From an uncultured Bacteroidota bacterium (GTDB lineage: Bacteria; Bacteroidota; Bacteroidia; Bacteroidales; P3), in contig CACZWL010000005.1 in assembly GCA_902784865.1 (NCBI GenBank), forward strand, positions 1 through 64,000: a DNA stretch of 64,000 nt. The letters run 5' to 3'. A program made the translations under genes and the position numbers. This document shows positions 34,669 through 44,600 of this stretch, piece by piece. Positions within the stretch are counted from its first letter, which is position 1. Each line of letters begins with the position of its first letter. The notes beneath the pieces are model-generated. The model was not told the origin of the DNA. It worked only from the letters and a program-made list of their open reading frames with translations, and made no database searches.

Positions 34669-35067
34669 TTAGTTGTCGTAGTAGCTTACTTCGGGGCCGA
34701 TGATTACCTTGGCCACCACGGTCTCGCCTTCGTCGAGGCGGGCCGAGGTGTAGCCGGTGCGTTCGCCGATGGGGTCCTCGACGTTGGGAATGAAGTACCG
34801 TGTGGTGGCCTCAACCTGGATGATTGACGGGGCGGGGTAGCTGGTTTTGTATTTGCCGGAGTCGTCGGTGTATATCTCTTCATATATCAGGCTGCCGTTT
34901 TGCTGGTAAATCACCACCTTGGCGTTGGGAATGGGGGTAATTTTGTCGGAATCGACCACCTGAACCTCCAGATAGCAGTTGGTGTCCTTGTCGCATCCTG
35001 CAAAAATCGTCATGGGTAAAATGCTGAAAAACAGCAGGGCGGAAAAGAGGAAACTTTTTTTCTTCAT
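34669..35067 (-). CDS. Small lipoprotein with carboxypeptidase-regulatory-like fold
   Basis: 132 residues from the ATG at 35067. The N-terminus MKKKSFLFSALLFFSILPMT continues IFAGCDK with a lipobox (FAGC, Cys 25). The mature part (CYLEVQVVDSDKITPIPNAK, VVIYQQNGSLIYEEIYTDDS, GKYKTSYPAPSI) has the pattern of a single carboxypeptidase D regulatory-like/Ig domain. The frame continues upstream across the promoter region to 35442, which is rejected. First gene of the operon leading to DUF4301, lemA and TPM. Confidence 0.78.
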   Translation of the reverse strand: MKKKSFLFSALLFFSILPMTIFAGCDKDTNCYLEVQVVDSDKITPIPNAKVVIYQQNGSLIYEEIYTDDSGKYKTSYPAPSIIQVEATTRYFIPNVEDPIGERTGYTSARLDEGETVVAKVIIGPEVSYYDN

Positions 35068-35096
35068 AAAACAGGCGTTTTTTCTGATTTTCTTCT

Positions 35097-35104
35097 TATT
35101 TTTG
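35097..35104 (+). promoter_or_regulatory. -7 box for the cyclophilin gene
   Basis: TATTTTTG, 33 bp upstream of the ATG at 35138. It lies 4 bp from the opposite-strand box at 35109-35116. Confidence 0.55.
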
Positions 35105-35108
35105 CAGG

Positions 35109-35116
35109 CAAAATTA
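35109..35116 (-). promoter_or_regulatory. -7 box for the lipoprotein operon
   Basis: Reverse strand TAATTTTG with TTTG at 35138-35135 (18-bp spacer). Its -33 element overlaps the start codon of the divergent cyclophilin gene. Confidence 0.55.
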
Positions 35117-35137
35117 CTAAAAAATATGCTATACCAA

Positions 35138-35821
35138 ATGAAAAAAATAGTTCTTACGGCATTTTTTTTGTTGGCGACCGTTTTTTCGTTCGCACAAAAT
35201 GCAGACAAACAACTTGTTAAGTCAAAGGATGGGGTCAAGGTAGAAATTGCCACGTCGGAGGGTAATATAGTCGTTCTGCTGTACAACGACACCCCAAAAC
35301 ACCGCGACAATTTCTTAAAATTGGTCAAAGAAGGCACGTATGAAGGCACCCTTTTCCACCGCGTGATAGATAAGTTCATGATCCAAGGCGGCGACCCCGA
35401 ATCGAAGGGCGCCCGTCCCGGACAGATGCTCGGCAACGGCACCCTCGGCTATACCATCCCCGCCGAGTTCCTGCCGCACCATTTCCACAAGCGCGGCGCC
35501 CTCTGCGCGGCGCGTCAGGGCGACCAGGTCAACCCCCGCAAGGAGTCCTCCTCGTGCCAGTTCTACATTGTGCAGGGCGAGGTGTGGGACGCGCAGCGCA
35601 TCGAGATGGTCTCGCAGCGCACCGGCAAGCGCTTCTCGGCTGAGCAGCGCGAGGCCTATGCCACCATCGGCGGCACCCCCTTCCTCGACGGCGACTATAC
35701 CGTCTTCGGCGAGGTGCTCAAAGGCATGGAGGTCGTCGACAGAATCGCCGCCGTCGACCGCGATGGTTTCGACCGCCCGAAGAAGGATGTCAAGATATTG
35801 AGAATGAAAGTAGTAAAGTAA
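35138..35821 (+). CDS. Secreted cyclophilin-type peptidyl-prolyl isomerase
   Basis: 227 residues from the second ATG (35138), which gives a clean signal peptide (MKKIVLTAFFLLATVFSFAQ). Cyclophilin motifs: TPKHRDNFLKLVKEGTYEGT, LFHRVIDKFMIQGGDPESKG, SSSCQFYIVQGE and FGEVLKGMEVVDRIA. Likely assists folding of envelope proteins in the periplasm. pheS follows 17 bp later and may be read from the same transcript. Confidence 0.93.
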   Translation: MKKIVLTAFFLLATVFSFAQNADKQLVKSKDGVKVEIATSEGNIVVLLYNDTPKHRDNFLKLVKEGTYEGTLFHRVIDKFMIQGGDPESKGARPGQMLGNGTLGYTIPAEFLPHHFHKRGALCAARQGDQVNPRKESSSCQFYIVQGEVWDAQRIEMVSQRTGKRFSAEQREAYATIGGTPFLDGDYTVFGEVLKGMEVVDRIAAVDRDGFDRPKKDVKILRMKVVK

Positions 35822-35838
35822 TCTTAACCGTTTGAAGG

Positions 35839-36879
35839 ATGAAAAGTCTTATTGCTAAATATATAGAGGAAATCAGCGCCACGCGCATCGAAGACTTCAA
35901 AGACCGCGCCGCCGAGGTGGAGCAGTTCCGCATCAAATTCCTTGGGCGCAAGGGTGTTATGACCGAGCTCTTCGAGCAGTTCAAGACCCTGCCCAACGAC
36001 CAGAAGAAGGATATGGGTGTGGCCCTCAACCAGTTGAAGAGCGCTGCCATGGCCAAGGTCGAGGAGTTCAAGAACTTCGTCGAGCAGGCCGAGGAGAGCA
36101 GCGACCGCCACGACCTCACCCTGCCGGCCGACCTCGCCCCCCGCGGCAGCCGCCATGTCCTCTCGGTCGTCATGAATGAAATCATCGACATTTTCTCCCG
36201 CATCGGCTTCACCATCGAGGAATCGGTCGAGATTGAGGACGACTGGCACCTCTTCTCCGCACTCAACTTTCCCCACGACCACCCCGCACGCGACATGCAG
36301 GACACCTTCTTCGTTGAAAAAGAGGAAGGTAAGACCGAAGTGGCCCTCCGCACCCACACCTCCTCCGTCCAGGTGCGCGTCATGGAGACCCACAAGCCCC
36401 CCATCCGCATCATCGCCCCGGGCCGAGTGTTTAGAAATGAGGCCATTAGCGCCCGCGCGCACTGCATCTTCCATCAGGTCGAGGCGCTCTATGTTGACCG
36501 CAAGGTCGCCTTTGCCGACCTCAAGCAGACGCTTCTCTACTTCGCCAAGGAAATGTTCGGCGAGCAGACCCAGATAAGACTCAGGCCCAGCTACTTCCCC
36601 TTCACCGAGCCTTCGGCCGAGATGGATATCTCGTGCAACATCTGCGGCGGCAAGGGTTGCAACATCTGCAAGGGTACCGGCTGGCTCGAAATCCTCGGCT
36701 GTGGCATGGTCGACCCCAACGTTCTGGACGCCTGCGGCATTGATAGCAAGGAGTTTACGGGCTTCGCCCTCGGTATGGGAGTGGAGCGTATGGCCATGCT
36801 CAAATACCAGGTGCGCGACCTCCGCCTCTATTTCGAGAACGACCTCCGTTTCCTCCACCAGTTCGACAACATAATCTGA
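35839..36879 (+). CDS. pheS: Phenylalanyl-tRNA synthetase alpha subunit
   Basis: Charges tRNA-Phe together with PheT. 346 residues: N-terminal coiled coil (about 1-90), then class II motifs with LRTHTSSVQVRVM, PGRVFRNEAISARAHCIFHQ (motif 2), and GFALGMGVERMAMLKYQVRD (motif 3). The CxxC-type NICGGKGCNICKGTGW insert is typical of Bacteroidetes PheS. pheT is not in the window. Overlaps folB by one base (TGATG). Confidence 0.97.
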   Translation: MKSLIAKYIEEISATRIEDFKDRAAEVEQFRIKFLGRKGVMTELFEQFKTLPNDQKKDMGVALNQLKSAAMAKVEEFKNFVEQAEESSDRHDLTLPADLAPRGSRHVLSVVMNEIIDIFSRIGFTIEESVEIEDDWHLFSALNFPHDHPARDMQDTFFVEKEEGKTEVALRTHTSSVQVRVMETHKPPIRIIAPGRVFRNEAISARAHCIFHQVEALYVDRKVAFADLKQTLLYFAKEMFGEQTQIRLRPSYFPFTEPSAEMDISCNICGGKGCNICKGTGWLEILGCGMVDPNVLDACGIDSKEFTGFALGMGVERMAMLKYQVRDLRLYFENDLRFLHQFDNII

Positions 36880-37235
36880 TGGCACTCATCGAGATAAACG
36901 GCATGCGTTTCTACGCGCACCACGGGTGCTTCGAGCAGGAGCGCACCATAGGCACGCACTTTCAGGTCGACTTGGCCTTCACCACCGACACCTCGTGTGC
37001 GGAAGTGTCTGATAACATAGCAGATACGGTCAGTTATCTGGATGTTTACCAGGTCGTCAAGCGCGAAATGCTGATTCCCAGCAACTTGCTTGAGCATGTG
37101 GCCCGAAGGGTAGGGGAGGCTGTCCTCGCGCAGTTCACTGATACCATGACTGTTAATGTGAAAATCTACAAGCTCAATCCGCCGCTCGGCGGACAGATGG
37201 ATTCGGTCAGCGTGCAGCTCGACCTCCAGCGGTGA
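36879..37235 (+). CDS. folB: Dihydroneopterin aldolase
   Basis: Folate pathway enzyme that splits dihydroneopterin to 6-hydroxymethyl-dihydropterin and glycolaldehyde. 118 residues, normal length. Hallmarks: INGMRFYAHHGCFEQERTIG, DTVSYLDVYQVVKREM, NLLEHVARRVGEAVL and the C-terminal VNVKIYKLNPPLGGQMDSVS with the catalytic Lys. Coupled to pheS. Confidence 0.94.
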   Translation: MALIEINGMRFYAHHGCFEQERTIGTHFQVDLAFTTDTSCAEVSDNIADTVSYLDVYQVVKREMLIPSNLLEHVARRVGEAVLAQFTDTMTVNVKIYKLNPPLGGQMDSVSVQLDLQR

Positions 37236-37267
37236 GATTTGGCGCGATTTGGATAGGTTGGCAAGAT

Positions 37268-37337
37268 AACCTGTTCAAGTCGCGCCAGAGTCGAACAATA
37301 TACCTACCAGATACCTACCAGACACCTACCAGATGCC
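37268..37337 (+). repeat. Composite intergenic element with CTACCAG array
   Basis: AACCTGTTCAAGTCGCGCC (37268-37286) is followed directly by AGAGTCGAACAATAT and three 11-bp ACCTACCAGAT-type units ending ATGCC. Both parts match the element at 17514-17627 but without its internal palindrome. It lies between the ends of folB and radC. Confidence 0.82.
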
Positions 37338-37366
37338 TTCCGTCGGCGCCCCCTCTTGCCGTGGGG

Positions 37367-38080
37367 TCACAGTTGTCCATTGTCGTGAAAACTATAGTAT
37401 TCGGGCCTTCCACTTGAAGTAATGCCTATGATAATGTGCTCCATCAGCTTGATTTGCATGATTTTGCCCGCCTCTTCCATCCGTCTCGTCAGTTGGCGGT
37501 CTTCGGTGCTAGCTCTCAGCGACCCCGAGGGGTGGTTGTGGGCCACCATGAGGCGCACCGCCTTGCACTCCAGCGCGCCGCGGAAAAGTATCCGCAGGTC
37601 GACGGGCGTGTCGGTCATTCCGCCCATGGCAATGCGCTGGCGTCCAAGCACTTTGTTGCGGTTGCTCAGGTATATGGCCCAGAACTCCTCGTGGTCTAGG
37701 TCGGCAAGCACCGGCGACATGTAGTTGAAGAGATCCGTACTGTCGTTGAGAATCAGCTCCTTGTCGCTGCTGATCTCGCCCTGCATGCGCCAGCCCAGCT
37801 CCAGGGCGGCCATCAGGGTGGTGGCCTTGGCCTCGCCGAGCCCCTTGATGGAGCCTAACTGGCTGTATTCCATGCGCGAAAGCTCCGTCAGGCTGTTGCC
37901 TGCCTGCTGCAGCACCTCCTTGGCCATGTCCACGGCGCTCTTGCCGGGCACCCCGCTGCGCAGCAGGATGGCCAGCAACTCGGCGTTGCTGAGCTCCTTT
38001 TTGCCCTTCCCGAGCATCTTTTCGCGCGGTTTGTCCTCGTCGGCCCACTCTTTGAGCGTAAGATAAAAATTTTCATTCAT
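37367..38080 (-). CDS. radC: RadC family JAB-domain protein
   Basis: 237 residues from the ATG at 38080 (MNENFYLTLKEWADEDKPRE); an upstream in-frame ATG at 38119 lies inside the promoter and is rejected. Helix-hairpin-helix region GSIKGLGEAKATTLMAALEL, then a JAB/MPN metalloprotease-like domain with the zinc motif HNHPSGSLRASTED. Despite the name, a role in DNA repair is not proven for the family. Own promoter, divergent from secDF. Confidence 0.92.
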   Translation of the reverse strand: MNENFYLTLKEWADEDKPREKMLGKGKKELSNAELLAILLRSGVPGKSAVDMAKEVLQQAGNSLTELSRMEYSQLGSIKGLGEAKATTLMAALELGWRMQGEISSDKELILNDSTDLFNYMSPVLADLDHEEFWAIYLSNRNKVLGRQRIAMGGMTDTPVDLRILFRGALECKAVRLMVAHNHPSGSLRASTEDRQLTRRMEEAGKIMQIKLMEHIIIGITSSGRPEYYSFHDNGQL

Positions 38081-38108
38081 ATCTCTCTGTCTATCTTGAA
38101 ATTCGGTG

Positions 38109-38116
38109 CAAAGATA
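38109..38116 (-). promoter_or_regulatory. -7 box for radC
   Basis: Reverse strand TATCTTTG followed by CACCG, 28 bp before the chosen ATG. Confidence 0.65.
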
Positions 38117-38159
38117 CATGTTTTTTTTTATTTTTTATTACTATGTCAATAAATTTTCT

Positions 38160-38167
38160 TATCTTTG
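38160..38167 (+). promoter_or_regulatory. -7 box for secDF
   Basis: TATCTTTG followed by CACG, 47 bp upstream of the secDF ATG; the 43 bp between it and the radC box are nearly pure A/T. Confidence 0.65.
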
Positions 38168-38214
38168 CACGTTCAAAGTAGAGTAAATAAAAAACATAAA
38201 TTTATAGATAAAGT

Positions 38215-41200
38215 ATGCAGAATAAAGGACTTATCAAATTTTTAGCTTGGGCTTTCGCTCTGGTTTGTTTGTTCCAATTGTCGTTTACGGTTGTGACAAG
38301 CGTTGTTGAGCGCAAGGCCAAAACTGACGCCCAAAACTACGTTAACAGCGAGCAGGTGAAGAAGCAGGTCGCCGCCAAGGCCGGCGACAACGTCATGGCT
38401 CAGATGATGACCGACTCCATCTTCAACGCCCGCGAGGCCCACTACCTCGATTCCATGGCCAACGAGAAGGTCTACCTCGGCTATACCTACCGCCAGTGCC
38501 AGGGTCGCGAAATCAACCTCGGCCTCGACCTTAAGGGCGGTATGAACGTCATGCTCGAGGTCTCCACCGTCGATGTCGTCCGCGCACTCGCCGGCAACAC
38601 CGAGGACGCCCTCTTCAACAAGGCTATCGATAACGCCCTCGCCAAGCAGAAGGTAACCACCAACCGCGACTTCGTTACCCTCTTCTACGACGAGATTATC
38701 GCCCTCGACCCCAACGTCTCCCTCTCCTCCTACTTCATCGGAGGCGACCTCCGCGACAAAATCAAGATGGGCGACCGCAACGAGGACGTCATCAAGGCCG
38801 TCCGCACCGAGGCCTCCGAGGCCTACGAGCGCACCTTCCAGATTATCAGCAAGCGTATCGACAAGTTCGGCGTCGCCCAGCCCACCATCCAGAAGCTCAG
38901 TGCCTCCGAGCGTATCCTTGTCGAGCTTCCCGGTGTCAAGGAGCCCGAGCGTGTCCGCAAACTCCTCAAGGGTACCGCCCAGCTCGAGTTCTGGCAGACC
39001 TACGACAACCCCGAGGCCATCCGCTTCCTCGACGATGCCAACAAGTACCTCGCCTCCATTGCCGCCGGCGAGACTGCCGTCGCCGACACCACCGCCGAGA
39101 GTGCCGACAGCACCTCGCTCCTCGACCAGCTCACGATGGACAACAACGCCTCCGCCAATGCAGGCGAGAACGAGGACCTGGCCAAGGCCAACCCCCTCTT
39201 CTCCAAGCTGAGCCCCTACCTCGACCCCAACGGTCAGCCCATCCCCAACACCCCCATCGTCGGCCTCGCCCGCGAGAAGGACCGCGCTGCCATCAGCGCC
39301 ATGCTGGAGCAGGCTGCCGCCAAGAAAGTCTTCGACGCCCGCACCGTGAAGTTCCTCTGGTCGCCCAAGGCCGATGAGCACTTCCAGGGTGGCGACATCT
39401 ATACCCTCTACGCCATCAAGGTCACTAACCGCGACGGCTCCCCGCTGCTCGACGGCAGCTGCATCTCCGACGCCCGCCAGGATTTCTCCAACAACGGCAA
39501 GAGCGAGATCTCTATGACAATGAATAGCACGGGCGCACGCGATTGGAAGCGCATCACCGGCGAGAACGTCGGCAAGTGCATCGCCATCGTCCTCGACGAC
39601 CTCGTCTACTCCGCCCCCGTGGTCAACGGCGAAATCGCCGGCGGCCGTTCCTCTATCACTGGCGACTTCTCCCTCGAGGAGGCCAAGGACCTTGCCAACA
39701 TCCTCAAGTCCGGTAAGCTCCCCGCCCCCGCCAACATCGTCTCCGAGGCCGTCGTCGGCCCCTCGCTCGGACAGGAGTCTATCCGCAACGGCCTCTGGTC
39801 GTTCATCCTGGCCTTCGTCATCGTGCTCGTCTACATGGTGCTCTTCTACAACCGTGCCGGATGGGTCTCCGTGGTCGCCCTTATTATTAATGTATTCCTT
39901 CTTATTGGAGTCCTCGCATCCATCGGCGCCGTCCTCACGTTGCCTGGCATCGCCGGTATCGTGCTCACCATGGCCATGGCTGTCGACGGCAACGTCATCA
40001 TCTACGAACGTATCAAGGAAGAGCTCCGCGCGGGCGTCAACATGGCTAACGCCGTCGAGAACGGTTTCAAGAACGCCTACTCCGCCATCATCGACGGTCA
40101 GGTGACCACCTTCCTCCTCGGTATCGTGCTCATCATGTTCGGCTCCGGTGCCGTCCAGGGCTTCGCCGTGACCCTCTGCATCGGTATCGTCACCTCCCTC
40201 TTCACCTCCATCTTCATCACCCGCCTGTTCATTGACTCCATGCTCGACCATAAGCGCAAGATGAACTTCTCCTTCTCCTTCTCCGAGAACTTCCTCCGCG
40301 ACGCCCACTTCGACTTCCTCGGCAAGCGCAAGATGTTCTACGGCATCGCCGGTGTCGCCTTGGTCATCTGCATCGCCAGCTTCGCTGTGCGCGGCCTAAG
40401 CTTCGGTATCGACTTCACGGGTGGCCGCACCTATGTCGTCCGCTTCGACCAGTCGGTCAACGTCCTCGACGTCCGCTCCGACCTCGCCAAGCAGTTCGAC
40501 GAGGCCCCCGAAGTGAAGACCTACGGCCCCTCCAACCAGGTGAAGGTCACCACGAAGCACAAAATCGATCAGGATGGCGACGAGGTGAAGACCGAAATCA
40601 TGCAGAAACTCTATGCCGGATGCTCCAAGTATTTCAGCACCCCCATATCTATCGACGAGTTCACCTCGGCCGAGAGCAACCCCCTCGGTGTTATTCAGGC
40701 TGACCAGTTCGGCAAAGGTGTAGCCCACGACAACCTCATCCACTCCATCTGGGCCGTCATCGGCGGTCTGCTCGTCATGTTCGTCTACATCGGCCTCCGC
40801 TTCCGCAGCTGGCGCTTCGGTATCGGCTCTGTCGCCGCTCTGACCCACGACACCATCCTCGTCATCGGTATCTTCTCGCTCCTCTATGGTCTGCTGCCCT
40901 TCAACCTCGAGGTCGACCAGTACTTCATCTCGGCAGTACTCACCGTTATCGGCTACTCCATCAACGCCACCGTGGTTATCTTCGACCGCGTCCGCGAGAA
41001 CCGCAAACTCTATCCCAAGCGCGACCTCATGACTCAGATGAACGACGCTATCAACGCCACCTTGGCCCGTACGGTCAACACCTCGGGTACCACCTTCGTC
41101 ACCCTGCTCATGATGTTCATCTTCGGCGGCGAAGTAATCCGTGGCTTCATCTTCGCGCTGCTCGCTGGTGTCCTCGTCGGTGTCTTCTCGTCCCTCTGCA

Positions 41201-41262
41201 TCGCTTGCGCAGTGGTGTTCGAAATCTCCGGCAAGGAAAAAGTCAAAGAACTGACCAAGTAA
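38215..41262 (+). CDS. secDF: Fused protein translocase subunit SecDF
   Basis: 1015 residues. Uses the proton gradient to pull secreted proteins through SecYEG. SecD half: first helix near 5-25, NLGLDLKGGMNVMLEVSTVD (motif D1), periplasmic P1 domain with SKRIDKFGVAQPTIQKLSAS, helices from about 520 with GIAGIVLTMAMAVDGNVIIY. SecF half from about 690: SFGIDFTGGRTYVVRF, helices with THDTILVIGIF and YSINATVVIFDRVRENRK. An acidic Ser/Ala-rich insert (ADTTAESADSTSLLDQLTMD) lies in P1. Single-chain SecDF is usual in Bacteroidetes. Confidence 0.97.
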   Translation: MQNKGLIKFLAWAFALVCLFQLSFTVVTSVVERKAKTDAQNYVNSEQVKKQVAAKAGDNVMAQMMTDSIFNAREAHYLDSMANEKVYLGYTYRQCQGREINLGLDLKGGMNVMLEVSTVDVVRALAGNTEDALFNKAIDNALAKQKVTTNRDFVTLFYDEIIALDPNVSLSSYFIGGDLRDKIKMGDRNEDVIKAVRTEASEAYERTFQIISKRIDKFGVAQPTIQKLSASERILVELPGVKEPERVRKLLKGTAQLEFWQTYDNPEAIRFLDDANKYLASIAAGETAVADTTAESADSTSLLDQLTMDNNASANAGENEDLAKANPLFSKLSPYLDPNGQPIPNTPIVGLAREKDRAAISAMLEQAAAKKVFDARTVKFLWSPKADEHFQGGDIYTLYAIKVTNRDGSPLLDGSCISDARQDFSNNGKSEISMTMNSTGARDWKRITGENVGKCIAIVLDDLVYSAPVVNGEIAGGRSSITGDFSLEEAKDLANILKSGKLPAPANIVSEAVVGPSLGQESIRNGLWSFILAFVIVLVYMVLFYNRAGWVSVVALIINVFLLIGVLASIGAVLTLPGIAGIVLTMAMAVDGNVIIYERIKEELRAGVNMANAVENGFKNAYSAIIDGQVTTFLLGIVLIMFGSGAVQGFAVTLCIGIVTSLFTSIFITRLFIDSMLDHKRKMNFSFSFSENFLRDAHFDFLGKRKMFYGIAGVALVICIASFAVRGLSFGIDFTGGRTYVVRFDQSVNVLDVRSDLAKQFDEAPEVKTYGPSNQVKVTTKHKIDQDGDEVKTEIMQKLYAGCSKYFSTPISIDEFTSAESNPLGVIQADQFGKGVAHDNLIHSIWAVIGGLLVMFVYIGLRFRSWRFGIGSVAALTHDTILVIGIFSLLYGLLPFNLEVDQYFISAVLTVIGYSINATVVIFDRVRENRKLYPKRDLMTQMNDAINATLARTVNTSGTTFVTLLMMFIFGGEVIRGFIFALLAGVLVGVFSSLCIACAVVFEISGKEKVKELTK

Positions 41263-41300
41263 TATAAATTAATGTTCAATATTATATATAATAAGGAACA

Positions 41301-41654
41301 ATGAGCGTAACGACCATACTCTTCATCGCCTTTGCCTTGGGCATGTCGCTCCTCTCCAAGTACAGGAAGACCATGGAGGTCCGCAGTGCTGAGCAGGAGG
41401 CCGACGTGCAGGCCGATGGCGCCCAGTTCGCTGAGGAAGAGTCTGACCGTGATGCCGAGCCTTATTTCACTTACGAGGCCCCTAGCCCGGCTCCGGCCCC
41501 TGCTGCCCCTGTGCGCCAGGCCCGTTGCGAGCATCGTCCCGTTCAGCAGGTGGCGGAGGTCGAAGCACCCGCGCCGGTGAGGTTCGACCTGAGGCAGGCG
41601 GTCATCGCACAGGTAATATTGGACAACAAATATATTGAAGAAATAAATCAATAA
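41301..41654 (+). CDS. Small membrane protein, function unknown
   Basis: 117 residues: one N-terminal helix (TTILFIAFALGMSLLS), an acidic stretch (EEESDRDAEP), a Pro/Ala linker, and a C-terminal segment (VRFDLRQAVIAQVILDNKYI) that looks amphipathic. No family recognised. 38 bp after secDF and 29 bp before the TonB receptor gene. Confidence 0.65.
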   Translation: MSVTTILFIAFALGMSLLSKYRKTMEVRSAEQEADVQADGAQFAEEESDRDAEPYFTYEAPSPAPAPAAPVRQARCEHRPVQQVAEVEAPAPVRFDLRQAVIAQVILDNKYIEEINQ

Positions 41655-41683
41655 AATCAATAAACTCTTAACATGTAAATGCA

Positions 41684-44600
41684 ATGAGAATGTTTAGAAA
41701 AGTACTATTGACATTCGGACTCTTGCTGATGGCGGAAATGATTGCCCTGGCGCAAGGAACGCTCAAGGGTACCATCGTCAACGCAAAAACGAGGGAGCCT
41801 GAACCCTTCGTCAATGTCGTTGTGAAGCAGGATGGAAAACAAGTGCATGGTGGTGCCACCGACCTCAATGGTGTCTACACCATCAAGCCTCTCAATGTGG
41901 GCAAGTATGACATTGAGGTCTCTGCTGTGGGCTACAACAGGTATGTCCGCACTGGCGTCAATGTGAAAGCCTCGGGCTTCACTGTGGTCGACATTGAGCT
42001 CACCCCGCAGGCCACCAACCTCGAGGAGGTGACCATCGAAGTCGAGCGTGTACCGCTCTTCGAAGTGGGTACCGCCGAACAAGGCGCCCGTCTCTCCAGT
42101 GAAGATATCGCCCGTATGCCGGGTAACTCGGTCGACGCTATCGTCGCCACAGTCGGTGGTATGGGTTACAGCGATGGTGGTACCGGTACCGCCCGCGGTG
42201 AGTCTGGCATGGTTACCATGCAGGGCGGCGTCCGCAAGCGTACCAGCGTCCCCGCCGTTAAGGAGGCTATCGCCGAAATCCAGGTTATCCTTGGTGGTAC
42301 ACCTGCCAGCATCGGTGAGGCCATCGGTGGCACACAGATTATCACCCTCAAGCCGCCATCACCCAAGTTCAATGGTATGATTGGTTGGGAAACCTATCTC
42401 GACTATCGTCTTCTCAACACCCTTCAGGTCTACCTGACAGGTCCCGTCTATAAGAAGAAGTCGGTCCAGGAGGATGGCTCCATGCTCGAGCGCACCCTGA
42501 TTGGCTTCCGCTTCACGGGATATGCCCAGTATGAGAAGTCTCCCTTCTACAGGGTCAAGGGCTATCGTTACCAGATTGTCGACGACGACATCGTCCGCCG
42601 CATCGAGGACAGCCCTCTCTCCTACGACCCCCTCACTGGTAGTACCAACTACAGGGCCGAAACCGAGCTCCGCAAAGAGTCTTTCCATGAGATTACCCGT
42701 CTCACCAAGAAGGACTTCACCTCGGCCGACCGTGTCCCCGACCTGCAGTACTACTCTGTCGCCTTGGAAGGCGCCCTCGACTTCCGCTTCTCGGAGTATG
42801 CCACGCTGACCGTCACCGGTGAGTTCAGCCACGCACACTCCCCCAGCGCCAGCATCAGCCCCCTCTCCATGCCCCTCTCCGGCTCGATGGTGGGCAAGTC
42901 TACCAACATGGTGCTTACGGTCGACTTCACCCAGCGCTTCCGCGACCCCGAGGTCTCCAACGAGGACGAGGCTAAAGCCTCCTCGCCCATCAAGAATGTT
43001 ATGTACAACATCACGGGTATGGTCAACCGCGCTGTCTCCAAGTCCTACAACGAGAACTTCGGCAGCAGCATCGACGACGTCTTCAAATATGGCTATATCA
43101 GCAAGTTCGAGACAGACAAGCGTCCCAGCTACGAGAGAAAACTCTATAATTATTATGGCAATAAGGTTTGGGCCCAAGTGCAGAACAACTGGTACGATGT
43201 CGTGACTTATGTCTCTCCCAACGACCCTGATAATGGCTATAAGACCTACAACCCCATTCTCGCTAACTATAACGAGCAGCTCTTCACCAGCGACGAGTTC
43301 GTCGACATCCGTTCCAGCCTCTTCACGATGGACTACATCCGTGCCTACAAGGGTCTGTTCAACGGCGACTCCCCCTCGAGCATCTATGGCCTGCTCTCCA
43401 ATGTGGGTGTTCAGAGCGCCAGCTATGCCACCTCCCAGGACGACTACCTCTACCTCCAGGCCAAGGCTTCTGCCGACGTCTTCGGCCACGAAATTGAAAT
43501 CGGTTTCCAGTACGACCAGATGTGGAACTCTGGCTACTCCTTGGGCGCTTACAGCCTTTGGACCCTCATGCGCAACGTCGCCAACCAGCACATCTCTCAG
43601 ATGGATACCGTCAACCCCATCTATCGCACCATGGGCTCTCAGCTCTATGTTGACTACAACAGAAGGTTCGATGAGGATCAGCAGACCCTCTTCGACAAGA
43701 CCTTCCGCCAATACCTCATGGATAAAGGTTACGTTGGCTCCGACGGCAAGGCTATTGACCGCCTCACCTGGATCGATATCGACCGCTATATGCCCGATGA
43801 TTATGTGAAGGCTGGCGGTATGGACATGTTCTCCGCCGACGAGCTCTTCAACAGCGGTAACGGTTCCTACGTCTCCTACTACGGCTTCGACCATACGGGT
43901 AAGAAGTACAACAGCTCCAACTGGAGCCTTGACAAGTTCTTCAACCCCTCCGATGAGAAGTACCGCTACATTCCCTCATTCTCCCCGATTTATGCCGCTG
44001 GCTACATCCAGGACAAGTTCTACTTCCAGGATCTTATCTTCAACGTCGGTGTGCGTGTTGACTACTTCAACGGCAACCAGTACGTCATGAAAGACCCCTA
44101 CCTGCTCTATGAGTCCTACACCGTGGCTGACATCCGCGCCAACCGCTCCCTGGTCAGCGGTGGTGACGATTACCTCGATAATGCCGGTGACGATTGGGTT
44201 CCCTACATCAACCAGAATGGTACCGAGGAAGCTCCCAAGATTCTCGGTTACCGCGACCCCTCTGGCAAGTGGTACAATGCCAAGGGTGTCGAGGTCTCCA
44301 GCCCTAGCAGTGTCAGCGGTGTCACTGGTAAGCCGACTCCCTACTATACGGAGAGAGGTAGCAGCCGCACCCCGAGCGCCGAAGCTTTCGAGCGCTATAC
44401 CCCCCAGATTGTCGCCATGCCTCGTATCGCCTTCTCCTTCCCCGTGGGCGAGAAGTCCCAGTTCAAGGCCAGCTACGACATTATTGCCCGCCGTCCTTCC
44501 AGCGGTTGGTCGGCCGACTACTACAGCTACCTCTTCATGGACAAGATCTCCAGCATCAGCAACCCCAACCTGAAGCCCGAAAGAATTACCAACTACGAGT

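Noticed and set aside
38242..40308. 688-residue ORF opposite secDF
   Set aside because: Asp/Gly/Glu/Val-rich antisense shadow of secDF.
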